From Heliomicrobium gestii (GTDB taxonomy: Bacteria > Bacillota > Desulfitobacteriia > Heliobacteriales > Heliobacteriaceae): a stretch of 64,000 nt of DNA. The notes beneath the pieces were generated by a model that was given only the letters and a program-made list of their open reading frames with translations, was not told the origin of the DNA and made no database searches. The stretch is taken from the NCBI RefSeq assembly GCF_009877435.1, contig NZ_WXEX01000008.1:62001-126000 (forward strand). The letters run 5' to 3'. Made by a program: the position numbers and the translations under genes. Below are positions 1 to 8,315 of this stretch, piece by piece (positions within the stretch are counted from its first letter, which is position 1; each line of letters opens with the position of its first letter).

Positions 1-656
1 TTGCTTTTGGTGAGTTCACTCTTCTTCAAGGCAGTATCGGCCTTTTCCCGCGCCGCCACATCACCATTGCCCGATGCCAACCGGGCGGCTCGCGCCGGAT
101 CGAGAGCGGCGGTTATTTTGGCTGCCTTGTCAACATCCATGCCGTTGAGGAGCTTATTCACTGTGTCATCAGGCAGATTTTCCATGATCTTGGCTGCATT
201 CGCCGGTTTCATCACCGAAAGGCGTTCGGCCAGCTTCTCCAAATCGGCCTGGGCCTGCTTTTCCTTCTCGGTCTGTTCCTTCATGGCGGCCAATTGCTTT
301 TCCAGTTCCGCTTTCTGTTGTTTCAAAGCGTCATCCTGGGGAGCGGCAACCGGTGTCGCCGTCGCCGCCGATTGCATCTCGGTCAGTTTGGCGTCAAGGG
401 CTTCTTTTTCCGCTTGCAGTTGAGCGATCCGGTGCTCTTCCAGCGTCTGTTGGGACCCCTCTGAGGCGGGATCCTTCTGTGGGAAGAGAGAACCGACGAC
501 GGGCAGACTGCGCAGTTGCGGCGAAAGGTCGACCAGGCCAGTCACCTGAGCGGCGGCAAGCCCGGCCAACATGACGACCGGCAGGGCCATCAGTAAAAAG
601 AGCGTCATCATGGACATCCCCTTTTTTTCACCCTGCGCTGCTTCTGTGTCAGCCAT
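1..656 (-). CDS. MotE/YlxF-like flagellar protein (partial, C-terminus beyond left edge)
   Basis: The reading frame starts at ATG 656, just downstream of fliJ, and runs off the left edge after about 218 codons. It has a short cytoplasmic N-terminus, one membrane segment at about residues 17-38 (TLFLLMALPVVMLAGLAAAQ), a charged coiled coil at about 75-150, and a helical MgtE_N/FliG-like stretch (LSVMKPANAAKIMENLP ... ITAALDPARAARL). This is the layout of MotE/YlxF, a partner of the stator/FliG region that lies after fliJ in Firmicutes flagellar operons. Transcription with fliF-fliJ is likely because only 11 bases separate it from fliJ. Family assignment rests on architecture and position. Confidence 0.72.
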   Translation of the reverse strand, partial: MADTEAAQGEKKGMSMMTLFLLMALPVVMLAGLAAAQVTGLVDLSPQLRSLPVVGSLFPQKDPASEGSQQTLEEHRIAQLQAEKEALDAKLTEMQSAATATPVAAPQDDALKQQKAELEKQLAAMKEQTEKEKQAQADLEKLAERLSVMKPANAAKIMENLPDDTVNKLLNGMDVDKAAKITAALDPARAARLASGNGDVAAREKADTALKKSELTKS

Positions 657-667
657 CTCCTTCCCCC

Positions 668-1123
668 CTATTCCGTATATTGGTGATTGCCGATAAACCG
701 ATTGAGGGCCATCTCATCCAACAGCTTTTGTTCTTCTCTTAATAATGTCTTCTTGTAATCGGCAAGATGTTTTTCCTTTAAACGCTCCATCACCTTGCGG
801 TCACGCATCATCTCCAGCAGGCGCTGCCGGATCTCCTCCAGTTTGCTCTGCTCCCGCTGCAGTTCTGTCTCCTGCCGAGCCTCAAGTTCCTTTAAGCGAA
901 GCCAATAGTGGTTGAAAAGTCGTCGTTCCTCTACGTCAAAGGGCATTCCGGCATGGGGTCGGATATTGTCCACCGCATCAGCCATTGTATTGCGCAAGCG
1001 AGCCAATTCCGCCTCTTTTTCTCGAACCGCCTCTTGCTGGCGTTGAAGTTCTCCCTTTAGGGCGTCTTCCTGCCGCAGTTTCAGATCAAGGGCCGTTTGC
1101 AGTTTAAACCGAAATGGTTTCAT
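668..1123 (-). CDS. fliJ: Flagellar export chaperone FliJ
   Basis: This 151-residue, highly charged, almost wholly helical coiled-coil protein begins KPFRFKLQTALDLKLRQEDA, the usual FliJ opening. FliJ is the stalk-like cytoplasmic part of the flagellar type III export ATPase, where it couples FliI to the FlhA gate and recycles chaperones. The gene overlaps the end of fliI by 4 bases and is followed by the MotE-like gene, as in other Firmicutes. Sequence conservation in FliJ is low, so length, coiled-coil composition and position carry most of the weight. Confidence 0.88.
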   Translation of the reverse strand: MKPFRFKLQTALDLKLRQEDALKGELQRQQEAVREKEAELARLRNTMADAVDNIRPHAGMPFDVEERRLFNHYWLRLKELEARQETELQREQSKLEEIRQRLLEMMRDRKVMERLKEKHLADYKKTLLREEQKLLDEMALNRFIGNHQYTE

Positions 1124-2433
1124 GCCGCAAAGATATCCTGCAATATACGAATCGTCCGGTCAAAGGGAATGGTCTCAAAAATGTCCTGACGCAAAAATTC
1201 CCGGCAGGCGTCGATTTTCTTCAGGGAATGGTCAATCTGGGGGTTGGCGCCCTTTTGGTAAGCGCCAATGTCAATGAGATCCTTCGCTTCACGGTACGTG
1301 GCCAGCACACTGCGCAATTGCGCCGCCGCATCGCGATGTTCCTTCTGCACCAGTTCAATCATGACCCGGCTGACACTGCTCAGGATATCGATGGCGGGAT
1401 AATGGTTCTGGGAGGCCAAATCTCGGGAGAGAACGATGTGTCCATCCAGGATGCCTCGAACGGCGTCGGCAATCGGTTCATTCATGTCATCACCATCGAC
1501 CAACACCGTATACAAACCGGTAATGGTGCCTTTATCAGAGGTGCCGGAGCGTTCCAGCGGCTTGGGCAACATGGCAAACACCGATGGGGTGTAGCCTCGC
1601 GTGGCCGGCGGCTCACCGACGGCTAGCCCCACTTCCCGCTGGGCCATGGCAAAACGAGTCACCGAATCCATCATCAAAATGACGTCTTTCCCGAGGTCTC
1701 GAAAAAACTCGGCGATGGCGGTCGCCACAAATGCGCCTTTCAGCCGGACCAGCGCAGGCTGGTCTGACGTCGCCACGACGACAACCGAGCGGGCCAGGCC
1801 TTCTGGGCCCAGATCTTTTTCGATAAATTCACGGACTTCACGACCACGCTCACCGATGAGGCCGATGACGTTGATGTCCGCCGTCGTGTTGCGGGCGATC
1901 ATGCCCAACAAGGTGCTCTTGCCAACACCGGAGCCAGCAAAAATCCCAAGTCGTTGGCCCCGCCCGCAGGTTAACAGGCCATCAATGGCCTTGACGCCCA
2001 GCGGCAGGGTTTGGTGAATGCGCTGGCGTTTCAAGGGGTTCGGGGGCTGGGCTGTCAGCGGGTAGTCGCCGGATGTGGCGATAGGTCCCCGATCATCCAT
2101 GGGGTTGCCCAGCCCATCCAGGATCCGGCCGAGCAAGGCTTCCCCGACAGCCACCTGTAAGACATCTCCCGTCGCCAACACCTGAGATCCGGGACCGATG
2201 CCACCCATCTCACCCAAGGGCATGAGCAGGGTCTTGCCTTCGCGGAATCCGACTACCTCGGAACGGACGCGCTGTTTTCCCGATTGGGTGGAGACGAGAC
2301 AGACCTCCCCCAGGTTGGCGCTTGGGCCATCGGACTGAATGACGAGACCGATCACCTGGGACACCTTTCCGTTCAATCGCACCGGGTCCATGGTTCGCAC
2401 CGCCTGCAGATACCTTTGCATGCCCTTATCCAC
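1120..2433 (-). CDS. fliI: Flagellum-specific ATP synthase FliI
   Basis: This is a 437-residue export ATPase of the F1-beta-like family. The Walker A motif GSGVGKS is at residues 167-173, followed by the family segments GLIGERGREVREF, a Walker B-type strand VILMMDSVTRFAMAQREVGL and PPATRGYTPSVF. FliI energises unfolding and release of export substrates at the base of the flagellar type III secretion apparatus. It starts one base after the fliH stop and overlaps fliJ by 4 bases, which indicates translational coupling. Length is normal for the family. Confidence 0.97.
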   Translation of the reverse strand: MDKGMQRYLQAVRTMDPVRLNGKVSQVIGLVIQSDGPSANLGEVCLVSTQSGKQRVRSEVVGFREGKTLLMPLGEMGGIGPGSQVLATGDVLQVAVGEALLGRILDGLGNPMDDRGPIATSGDYPLTAQPPNPLKRQRIHQTLPLGVKAIDGLLTCGRGQRLGIFAGSGVGKSTLLGMIARNTTADINVIGLIGERGREVREFIEKDLGPEGLARSVVVVATSDQPALVRLKGAFVATAIAEFFRDLGKDVILMMDSVTRFAMAQREVGLAVGEPPATRGYTPSVFAMLPKPLERSGTSDKGTITGLYTVLVDGDDMNEPIADAVRGILDGHIVLSRDLASQNHYPAIDILSSVSRVMIELVQKEHRDAAAQLRSVLATYREAKDLIDIGAYQKGANPQIDHSLKKIDACREFLRQDIFETIPFDRTIRILQDIFAA

Positions 2434-3222
2434 CTACCCGTGCATCACTTCTCGGAGCACCCTGCGCACTTCATCCAACTGGGCGTCGATGCGCGCATCG
2501 ACATAACCATGATTGGTTTCCAGGATACAACCGCCAACAGAGACTGTCTCATCCTGTTCCAACGTCAAGGTCCGCAACCCTTTGACCATGGCCGTCAGTT
2601 CCGGCTTGATCGATTGAATGAGCGGATAGTCTTGCGGATTGACTTTCAGGATCACTGCGCTCATATCGCGCACCTTGTTCAGAGCGTTGGCGGCGATATG
2701 AACCACCACATCTCGTCGATTGGCAATCTCATAAGCGAGGATTTTCTCAGCAATAGTGATGGCCAATTCCACCATCTCTGGTTCCGCCTTGTCGATGTAG
2801 GCGGCTTTGGCTTGACGGGCCGCTTCCGCTTCACGCCAAGCATTGGCAATGATGGTTTCCCCTTCTTGCCGCGCCGCTTCCAGGCCTTGAGCTAGGCCGA
2901 GTTGGTATCCTTCCTCGGCATGGCTTTGCCGGATCGTCTGCCCTTCTTGCTCCGCCTCTGCAACAACCATTGCTGCTCGCTCGGTCGCTTCAGCGATGAT
3001 GGCGTTCGCCTGTTCTCTCGCTTGGATCATCAATTCCTGAACAGCCCGTCGGGTTTCTTCAAGAACCCGTTCCGCCTGTTCCTCTACCGTCTCTTCCGAC
3101 TCCGGTAAAGGCGACGGCGCGTCCTCAGTCAGCAGCGCCTCGACAGTGACCAACGGTTGGAACACTCCCAGCACTTTCGGCGATTCGGCGCGAAAGGCCG
3201 TCGATTTGATGACCCTAGACAA
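2434..3222 (-). CDS. fliH: Flagellar assembly protein FliH
   Basis: The protein has 262 residues. An acidic, low-complexity N-terminus leads into a long alanine/glutamate-rich helix (about residues 45-135, with A/G-xxx-G-type spacing) and a C-terminal globular domain (VVVHIAANALNKVRD, ending EVRRVLREVMHG). This is the architecture of FliH, the regulator and membrane-tethering partner of FliI that resembles the peripheral stalk of V/F-type ATPases. It overlaps the fliG 3' end by 8 bases and abuts fliI directly. Assignment is by architecture and gene order; FliH sequences diverge strongly. Confidence 0.9.
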   Translation of the reverse strand: MSRVIKSTAFRAESPKVLGVFQPLVTVEALLTEDAPSPLPESEETVEEQAERVLEETRRAVQELMIQAREQANAIIAEATERAAMVVAEAEQEGQTIRQSHAEEGYQLGLAQGLEAARQEGETIIANAWREAEAARQAKAAYIDKAEPEMVELAITIAEKILAYEIANRRDVVVHIAANALNKVRDMSAVILKVNPQDYPLIQSIKPELTAMVKGLRTLTLEQDETVSVGGCILETNHGYVDARIDAQLDEVRRVLREVMHG

Positions 3223-4225
3223 TCAATTCGTCCCCCCCGCCACGGGCTACGATGATCTCGCCGGCTTCTTCCAGCTTGCGGATGATGTTGACGATGCGCT
3301 GTTGCGCCTCTTCTACATCGCGCAGACGGACCGGTCCCATGAACTCCATATCCTCGCGCAGCATCTCGCCGGCCCGCTTGGAGACGTTCCGGAAGATCTT
3401 CTGGACCACCTCGTCGCTGGAACCTTTGAGCGCCAAGCCCAAGTCTTTCGTGTCCACTTCCCGCATGACCTGCTGGATGGAACGATCGTCCAGCATGACA
3501 ATATCTTCGAAGACAAACATGCGTTTTTTGATCTCTTCCGCCAATTCCGGGTCCTGGATCTCCAGGGCTTCCATGATCGACTTTTCTGTGCCACGGTCGA
3601 CGCGGTTGAGCATCTCGACCACCGTGTCGATGCCGCCAGCGCTGGTATGCTCCTGGGAGACAAGGGAGGAAAGCTTCCGCTCCAGCACCATCTCCACTTC
3701 CCGAATGACCTCCGGCGATGTGCGATCCATCAGGGCGATCCGCCGAGCGATATCGGACTGGCGTTCTGGCGGTAGTGCCGACAGGATGATCGACGCCTGT
3801 TCCGGATTGAGATAGGCCAGGATCAGCGCGATCGTCTGAGAGTGTTCCGATTGGATAAAGTTGAGCAATTGTCCCGGATCGGTGCGTCGCACGAACTCGA
3901 AGGGCCGCACCTGCAGCGATTGGGTCAACCGGTTGATAATTTCAATCGCCTTATGAGGCCCCAGGGCCTTCTCCAAGATCTCTTTGGCGTAGTCAATACC
4001 GCCGGAATTGATGTATTCCGAAGCCATAAATAGTTGATGAAATTCATCAAAGACCGAATCGCGGTGTTCCGGAGTGACCTTGCGGATATTGGCGATCTCT
4101 AAGGTCATCTGCTCGATCTCTTCCTCCTTGAGGTGTTTAAACACCTTGGCCGATTTTTCCGGTCCAAGGGAGATCAGCAGGACAGCAGCCTTTTGTTTTC
4201 CGGAGAGCGTTGATTTGGCAGACAC
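3215..4225 (-). CDS. fliG: Flagellar motor switch protein FliG
   Basis: At 336 residues the length is typical for FliG. The N-terminal FliF-binding domain (LSGKQKAAVLLISLGPEKSAKVFKHLKEEEIEQ) is followed by the middle ARM domain with the EHSQTIALILAYLNPEQA segment (contains the EHPQ-like motif) and the charged C-terminal torque domain (VLDDRSIQQVMREVDTKDLGLALKG, then GPVRLRDVEEAQQRIV). FliG forms the upper part of the C-ring and contacts the stator. It starts 4 bases after the fliF stop. Confidence 0.97.
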   Translation of the reverse strand: MSAKSTLSGKQKAAVLLISLGPEKSAKVFKHLKEEEIEQMTLEIANIRKVTPEHRDSVFDEFHQLFMASEYINSGGIDYAKEILEKALGPHKAIEIINRLTQSLQVRPFEFVRRTDPGQLLNFIQSEHSQTIALILAYLNPEQASIILSALPPERQSDIARRIALMDRTSPEVIREVEMVLERKLSSLVSQEHTSAGGIDTVVEMLNRVDRGTEKSIMEALEIQDPELAEEIKKRMFVFEDIVMLDDRSIQQVMREVDTKDLGLALKGSSDEVVQKIFRNVSKRAGEMLREDMEFMGPVRLRDVEEAQQRIVNIIRKLEEAGEIIVARGGGDELIV

Positions 4226-4229
4226 AACA

Positions 4230-5810
4230 TCACCTCGACTCGTCCGCTAACCATGTTTTCAACAGGCGGGCAACCGCCTCTGGGTCGTTATCGCTAAGAT
4301 CCTCGATCTTCTCACGAAGAGCCAATTTCTCCAGTTCTTCGGGACTCAGTTCAGGAACAGGTGGTGTGGGCACCGACGTATCAAAGGCCAGCGAGGGCAG
4401 CGGTTCTGGCTCCGGCGCCGGTTTGCGGCGGAGATAGGCCCTCCGGGCCAGCAGTCCAGCGGCGACAAGCAACGCGAGGACGAGTACAGCGCCGCCAATC
4501 ATCAGGTAACGCTGGAATGCTTTCTGCTCGTCTGCCAACCGATTCATCTCGTCGACAGCGCTCCGGTCGAAGGCCATTCCGAGGACGCTGATCTGTTCGA
4601 CCCGTTCCGGTTGACCCGGCGTAGGCTGCTGGATGGGATAGCGAATGCCGACAGCCTGGGCGACCGCTTTTTCCAACTGCTGCGTTTCCTCTGGCGTCAG
4701 GGTGCGGTTCACCATCACCGATACACTGAGCCGTTTGAGCGATGAACCCGGCGGTGTCACCGTGTGCGTCTCCGTTTTAGGGATCTCGTTGTTGACGATC
4801 GAATCGGTCTTTGAGTAACTGCTCGTGTTGTTATTCGCAGCCTGTTGGGTCGGTATATTGGCGCTGGTGCCCGGTGTGCCGGCGGCAGAGGATCCCTGTC
4901 CCGCTTCCTCCGTTTCACGGGTGGACAGGGGCACCGGTTTGCCCAACTTTACATCCTTGACTTCCTGTTGAGAAAAGTCGAGTTCAGTGCTCACCTTGAC
5001 GACTGCGTTTCCAGCTCCGAGGGCGCGGTTCAGCATATCCTGCGCCTTTTGCTCGAGATTGGACTCAAAGTCCTTTTTCACCTGCAGTTGCGTCTTCGCC
5101 AGGCCGTCCAAACTGGCTTTATCGGTTCCGCCGGCGGTGAACAGTCCTTCTGAAAGGACATTGCCTGAATTGTCGACAACAGTGACATTTTCCGGCTTCA
5201 ACTGCTTCACACTTTTTGATACGAGATGAATAATGCCGCGGACCTGTTTTTCCTCAAGTTTTGCATATGGTTTCAGGATCAGCATAACCGACGCAGTGGC
5301 GTCGGTGGCATTGCCTTTGAACAGGGAGTCTGCCGCTGGAACGACCATCACCCGAGCATTTTCCACACCAGGGATATTTTGCAAGGTCCTGGACAGTTCT
5401 GTTTCTGTGGCGATCTTCAGGCGGATATCCTTTTCTTTCTCCGTTTCCCCAAACCGGCTTTCATTGAAGGTCTCAAAGCCCCAGCCAGTTCCCTTGGGCA
5501 GACCGGAATTGGCCAAATCGAGTCGAAGGCTCGCCTGGTCCTTCGAAGGAACCAGGATGCTTTTTCCGTCTTCAGAAACCTGGAAATTCACCTTCTGCTC
5601 TTTGAGTTTCGCCTGGATGGCGCCCGCATCGGCCGGGTCAAGATTTTGAAAAAGCGGGACATAATCAGGGCGGCCGGCCAAGTAGACAAAGGCCACCAGG
5701 GATACGATTACGGCAACAAGGGAGCCTCCCAAAATCAGTTTCTGCTGACGGGAAAGACGACCCATCAATTCGCTCAATTGGCTGCGCAACCGTTCCAACA
5801 ATTCACTCAT
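4230..5810 (-). CDS. fliF: Flagellar MS-ring protein FliF
   Basis: This 526-residue protein has a first membrane segment at about residues 24-45 (LILGGSLVAVIVSLVAFVYL). It is followed by the YscJ/FliF ring-building motif region (YVPLFQNLDPADAGAIQAKL), a long periplasmic portion with a low-complexity Gly/Ser/Thr/Asn linker around 295-340, and a second membrane segment at about 438-460. The cytoplasmic tail ends in EKIEDLSDNDPEAVARLLKTWL, the FliG-binding site. FliF makes the MS ring, the platform for rotor and export gate. Gene order fliE-fliF-fliG supports the call. Confidence 0.97.
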   Translation of the reverse strand: MSELLERLRSQLSELMGRLSRQQKLILGGSLVAVIVSLVAFVYLAGRPDYVPLFQNLDPADAGAIQAKLKEQKVNFQVSEDGKSILVPSKDQASLRLDLANSGLPKGTGWGFETFNESRFGETEKEKDIRLKIATETELSRTLQNIPGVENARVMVVPAADSLFKGNATDATASVMLILKPYAKLEEKQVRGIIHLVSKSVKQLKPENVTVVDNSGNVLSEGLFTAGGTDKASLDGLAKTQLQVKKDFESNLEQKAQDMLNRALGAGNAVVKVSTELDFSQQEVKDVKLGKPVPLSTRETEEAGQGSSAAGTPGTSANIPTQQAANNNTSSYSKTDSIVNNEIPKTETHTVTPPGSSLKRLSVSVMVNRTLTPEETQQLEKAVAQAVGIRYPIQQPTPGQPERVEQISVLGMAFDRSAVDEMNRLADEQKAFQRYLMIGGAVLVLALLVAAGLLARRAYLRRKPAPEPEPLPSLAFDTSVPTPPVPELSPEELEKLALREKIEDLSDNDPEAVARLLKTWLADESR

Positions 5811-5848
5811 TGTTCAGCAGCCTTTCCCATGATCTGATTCGCATCTTA

Positions 5849-6172
5849 TTACACTTGCATTCTCATAATTTCTTGATAGGCTTCCATCACCTTGTTGCGA
5901 ACCTGCAAAGTCAGTTGCGTGGCAATACCCGCTTTTTCCGAGGCGATGACCACCTGGTGCAGATCGATGGGCTTACCAGCCGCCAGATCGGCAGCAGCAG
6001 CGTCAGCCTGCTTGTTCAGGTCGTTTACGTTGTTGAGGGCGTCCTGAAGAAAGGAGGAAAAATTCTTGCCATTCCCCTCGGCGACTTTCTCCTCCATATC
6101 CGGTTTTTCCACTTTGTCAAGGGAATTGCGATAGGGGAGCAATTGTTCAAAACGAATGGGCAGTCCGTTCAT
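5849..6172 (-). CDS. fliE: Flagellar hook-basal body protein FliE
   Basis: This 107-residue protein ends with the characteristic FliE segment: AAGKPIDLHQVVIASEKAGI, then LTLQVRNKVMEAYQEIMRMQV at the C-terminus. FliE joins the MS ring to the rod and is among the first export substrates. The gene lies between flgC and fliF as in B. subtilis. About 94 A/T-rich bases separate it from flgC, somewhat more than the neighbouring junctions, and no convincing terminator is visible there. Confidence 0.95.
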   Translation of the reverse strand: MNGLPIRFEQLLPYRNSLDKVEKPDMEEKVAEGNGKNFSSFLQDALNNVNDLNKQADAAAADLAAGKPIDLHQVVIASEKAGIATQLTLQVRNKVMEAYQEIMRMQV

Positions 6173-6266
6173 CAGGCCGCCTCCTTTACCATTGATATAA
6201 TAACAGACAATTTGGTAAAAGTGTGTAGGTATATAGTACTATTTTTCTAGGATTTTAGACTCATTG

Positions 6267-6746
6267 TTAACCTTTTCCGATCTCAAGTGCTTTCATCGCC
6301 ATCGATTTCGCTGCATTTACAGCAGTTACGTTCGCTTCATAGGCGCGTGTCGCCGATATCATGTCCACCATTTCCGTCACGGTGTTGACATTGGGCATGC
6401 GAACATAGCCAGCCAAAGGACCGGTGCGGATCGCGTCAGGGTGCTGGGGATCATAGACGGTTTTAAAAGGAGCCTCATCTTCCACGACCGAAACGACCCG
6501 CACCCCTCCGCCAGGAGCATTGCGCCGGTCTTCCGCCGCCGAAAGAGCAGAGGCAAAGGAGTCCGGCTCGGCCTGGCGCGCGGCAAAGACCGGCATCTGG
6601 CGCCGGTAAGGCAACACGCCGTCAGCGTCGCTATTGCCTGTGCGCGTCGAATTCACATTGGCCAAGTTGTTGGAGATAATGTCCATGCGAAACCGCTGGG
6701 CCGTCAGTCCAGAGGCGCTGGTGTCAATCGAGGTAAGAAACCGCAT
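6267..6746 (-). CDS. flgC: Flagellar basal-body rod protein FlgC
   Basis: At 159 residues it is the usual size. The N-terminal rod signature is clear (DTSASGLTAQRFRMDIISNN, then LANVNSTRTG), and the C-terminus carries the matching helix NTVTEMVDMISATRAYEANV, then NAAKSMAMKALEIG. FlgC is a proximal rod subunit exported by the flagellar type III apparatus. The gene starts 3 bases after the flgB stop and is almost certainly co-translated with it. Confidence 0.97.
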   Translation of the reverse strand: MRFLTSIDTSASGLTAQRFRMDIISNNLANVNSTRTGNSDADGVLPYRRQMPVFAARQAEPDSFASALSAAEDRRNAPGGGVRVVSVVEDEAPFKTVYDPQHPDAIRTGPLAGYVRMPNVNTVTEMVDMISATRAYEANVTAVNAAKSMAMKALEIGKG

Positions 6747-6749
6747 AAT

Positions 6750-7163
6750 TTACCGCACCCCCTGAAGAACATTTTTGACCATGGAAAACTTATGGGATAT
6801 TTGGTTGATCATTCCATCGTACCAGAGTGAGTTTTTTGCCAACTCCGCCATTTCACGATCTACATCGACGTTGTTGCCGTCGTTGCGGAAGCTCTCCCCT
6901 TCCATCGTAACCACTCGAGACGACAGATCGCCGGAACCTCCATTAAGGGGGATATGACGAGGATCGCTCCGCTTCCCGCTCATAGCCGATTCATCCCGAT
7001 CGATAACCGCCGCTAGTTCATCTTCGAACTGAACCTCTTTGCGCTTATAACCGGGCGTGTCCACATTGGCCAAGTTGTCAGAGATCACCTGATGGCGTAT
7101 CGATGCGGCGTCAAGCCCCTTTTCCAAGGTGCGAAGGATGGGTGTTTCCAAAAAACCTGCCAT
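6750..7163 (-). CDS. flgB: Flagellar basal-body rod protein FlgB
   Basis: This 137-residue rod protein has the N-terminal signature SIRHQVISDNLANVDTPGYK and the C-terminal helix VDREMAELAKNSLWYDGMIN, then ISHKFSMVKNVLQGVR. FlgB is the proximal rod subunit next to FliE. It is the first gene of the flagellar run that follows codY, and is preceded by a 268-base non-coding stretch holding the codY terminator and two GC-rich hairpins, so a transcript may begin in front of it. Confidence 0.97.
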   Translation of the reverse strand: MAGFLETPILRTLEKGLDAASIRHQVISDNLANVDTPGYKRKEVQFEDELAAVIDRDESAMSGKRSDPRHIPLNGGSGDLSSRVVTMEGESFRNDGNNVDVDREMAELAKNSLWYDGMINQISHKFSMVKNVLQGVR

Positions 7164-7200
7164 GGTCTCACCTCATTTATCATAAATCGAGCCTTCCGTG

Positions 7201-7266
7201 GCGAATCTCTATGCTGCCTTGTCCGGCAGCGCAGTCAACCCGGCGATCCGTCACCGGGATTCACGC
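7201..7266 (-). other. Possible structured 5' leader of the flagellar operon (two hairpins in a weak three-way junction)
   Basis: Between codY and flgB there are two adjacent GC-rich hairpins. One pairs 7213-7218 (GCTGCC) with 7225-7230, and the other pairs 7239-7243 (CCCGG) with 7254-7258. Short outer pairing between 7203-7206 (GAAT) and 7259-7262 (ATTC) could close a three-way junction. The stretch would lie in the untranslated leader of flgB, about 40 bases from its start codon. The GEMM (cyclic-di-GMP-I) core GACGCAAAGCC is not present, and I recognise no known riboswitch. Confidence 0.3.
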
Positions 7267-7336
7267 AATACTGATTTTCTATCTTCGCTGTTCTTTTAAC
7301 AAATCCTCTTTTCCCAGACCTGTAAATATAACTAAA

Positions 7337-7365
7337 AAGAAGGCGAACCCATTGGGCGCCTTCTT
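7337..7365 (-). terminator. Terminator downstream of codY
   Basis: The inverted repeat AAGAAGGCG ... CGCCTTCTT is flanked by T-runs on both strands (TTTTTAG on the minus strand, TTTTTTC on the plus strand). It lies 67 bases past the codY stop and before flgB, so it probably ends the hslVU-codY transcript. Confidence 0.8.
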
Positions 7366-7431
7366 TTTTCATCTTTATCTGAAATTGAACAATAAATAAT
7401 GCAACTGAATTATCCTGCGAAATTCCTCTGC

Positions 7432-8214
7432 TTAGTGGCGAAGTTTTTCTAGTTCTTCCATTAAGTTATCATTAAGGATGCGAATGTAGGTGCCTTTCAT
7501 CCCCAGCGATTTTGACTCGATGACGCCGGCGCTTTCAAACTTGCGTAAAGCGTTTACGATGACAGAACGAGTGATGCCGACACGATCGGCAATTTTTGAA
7601 GCGACCAGCAACCCCTCGTTTCCTTCCAGTTCGGAGAAAATGTGTTCCACCGCCTCCAGTTCACTGTAGGAAAGCGTGCCGATAGCGATCTGGACGGCCG
7701 CTTTTTTGCGGGCCTCTTCTTCCATCCGTTCCGCCTTGGCGCGGAGAATCTCCATGCCGACGACGGTGGCGGCGTATTCGGCGAGGATCAGGTCCTCATC
7801 GGTAAACTCTTCATTGTATTTGGCCAAGACGAGCGTACCAAGGCGCTGTCCGCCGCCGAGGATGGGGGTGACCGTCATGAGTTTGTGACCATGAGAACAC
7901 GTTTCTCCATAGTTGAAAACACAGGCGCTCGATTCCTGGCTAAAATTGGCCTGTGTTTCATTGATGCGAAGCAGGTCCTGATTGTAGCTTTCAGGGAACC
8001 GTTCTGTGTGATGAACAATATCGGCCATGATGTCACAGGCAAAATGGGGCATGAAATTAAAGCCGAGTATCTTACCGCGACGGCCGATGATGTAGCAGTT
8101 GGCGTTGATCAGTTCGCTGGTGATCTTGGCCATTTCTTCAAAGTTGACAGGATGACCGGCAGACTTTTGAATCAACCGGTTGACCGTACGCGTTTTCTCT
8201 AACAGTGTGCGCAT
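7432..8214 (-). CDS. codY: GTP- and branched-chain-amino-acid-sensing global repressor CodY
   Basis: This 260-residue protein is full length for CodY. It has an N-terminal GAF sensor domain ([32 protein letters not shown]), a linker helix, and a C-terminal winged helix-turn-helix ([40 protein letters not shown]). CodY represses post-exponential and amino-acid genes when GTP and isoleucine/valine are plentiful. The order xerC-hslV-hslU-codY followed by flagellar genes matches B. subtilis. A sigma-A-type promoter and an A/T-rich palindrome precede it, which suggests separate transcription and possible self-control. Confidence 0.98.
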   Translation of the reverse strand: MRTLLEKTRTVNRLIQKSAGHPVNFEEMAKITSELINANCYIIGRRGKILGFNFMPHFACDIMADIVHHTERFPESYNQDLLRINETQANFSQESSACVFNYGETCSHGHKLMTVTPILGGGQRLGTLVLAKYNEEFTDEDLILAEYAATVVGMEILRAKAERMEEEARKKAAVQIAIGTLSYSELEAVEHIFSELEGNEGLLVASKIADRVGITRSVIVNALRKFESAGVIESKSLGMKGTYIRILNDNLMEELEKLRH

Positions 8215-8255
8215 TTTCCCCCACTAGACCTCCCTTAATTGACGTGTATGACGCC

Positions 8256-8315
8256 GAATATTCGGAAATATTCTATCTAGATGTCTATTATAACGCTTTT
8301 CACAAAATATATCTA
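8256..8315 (-). promoter_or_regulatory. codY promoter with CodY-box-like palindrome
   Basis: On the minus strand a -35-like TAGATA (8310-8315) and a perfect -10 TATAAT (8287-8292) are separated by 17 bases. Just downstream lies a perfect palindrome, GAATATT-CGGA-AATATTC (8256-8273), in the start-site/leader position expected for a repressor operator. It resembles the A/T-rich CodY box in symmetry but not base for base. The promoter overlaps the last codons of hslU. Confidence 0.5.

Noticed and set aside
7201-7266. Cyclic-di-GMP-I riboswitch upstream of flgB
   Set aside because: The conserved core (GACGCAAAGCC and the tetraloop/receptor pair) is not present; only generic hairpins are. Kept as an unassigned structured leader.
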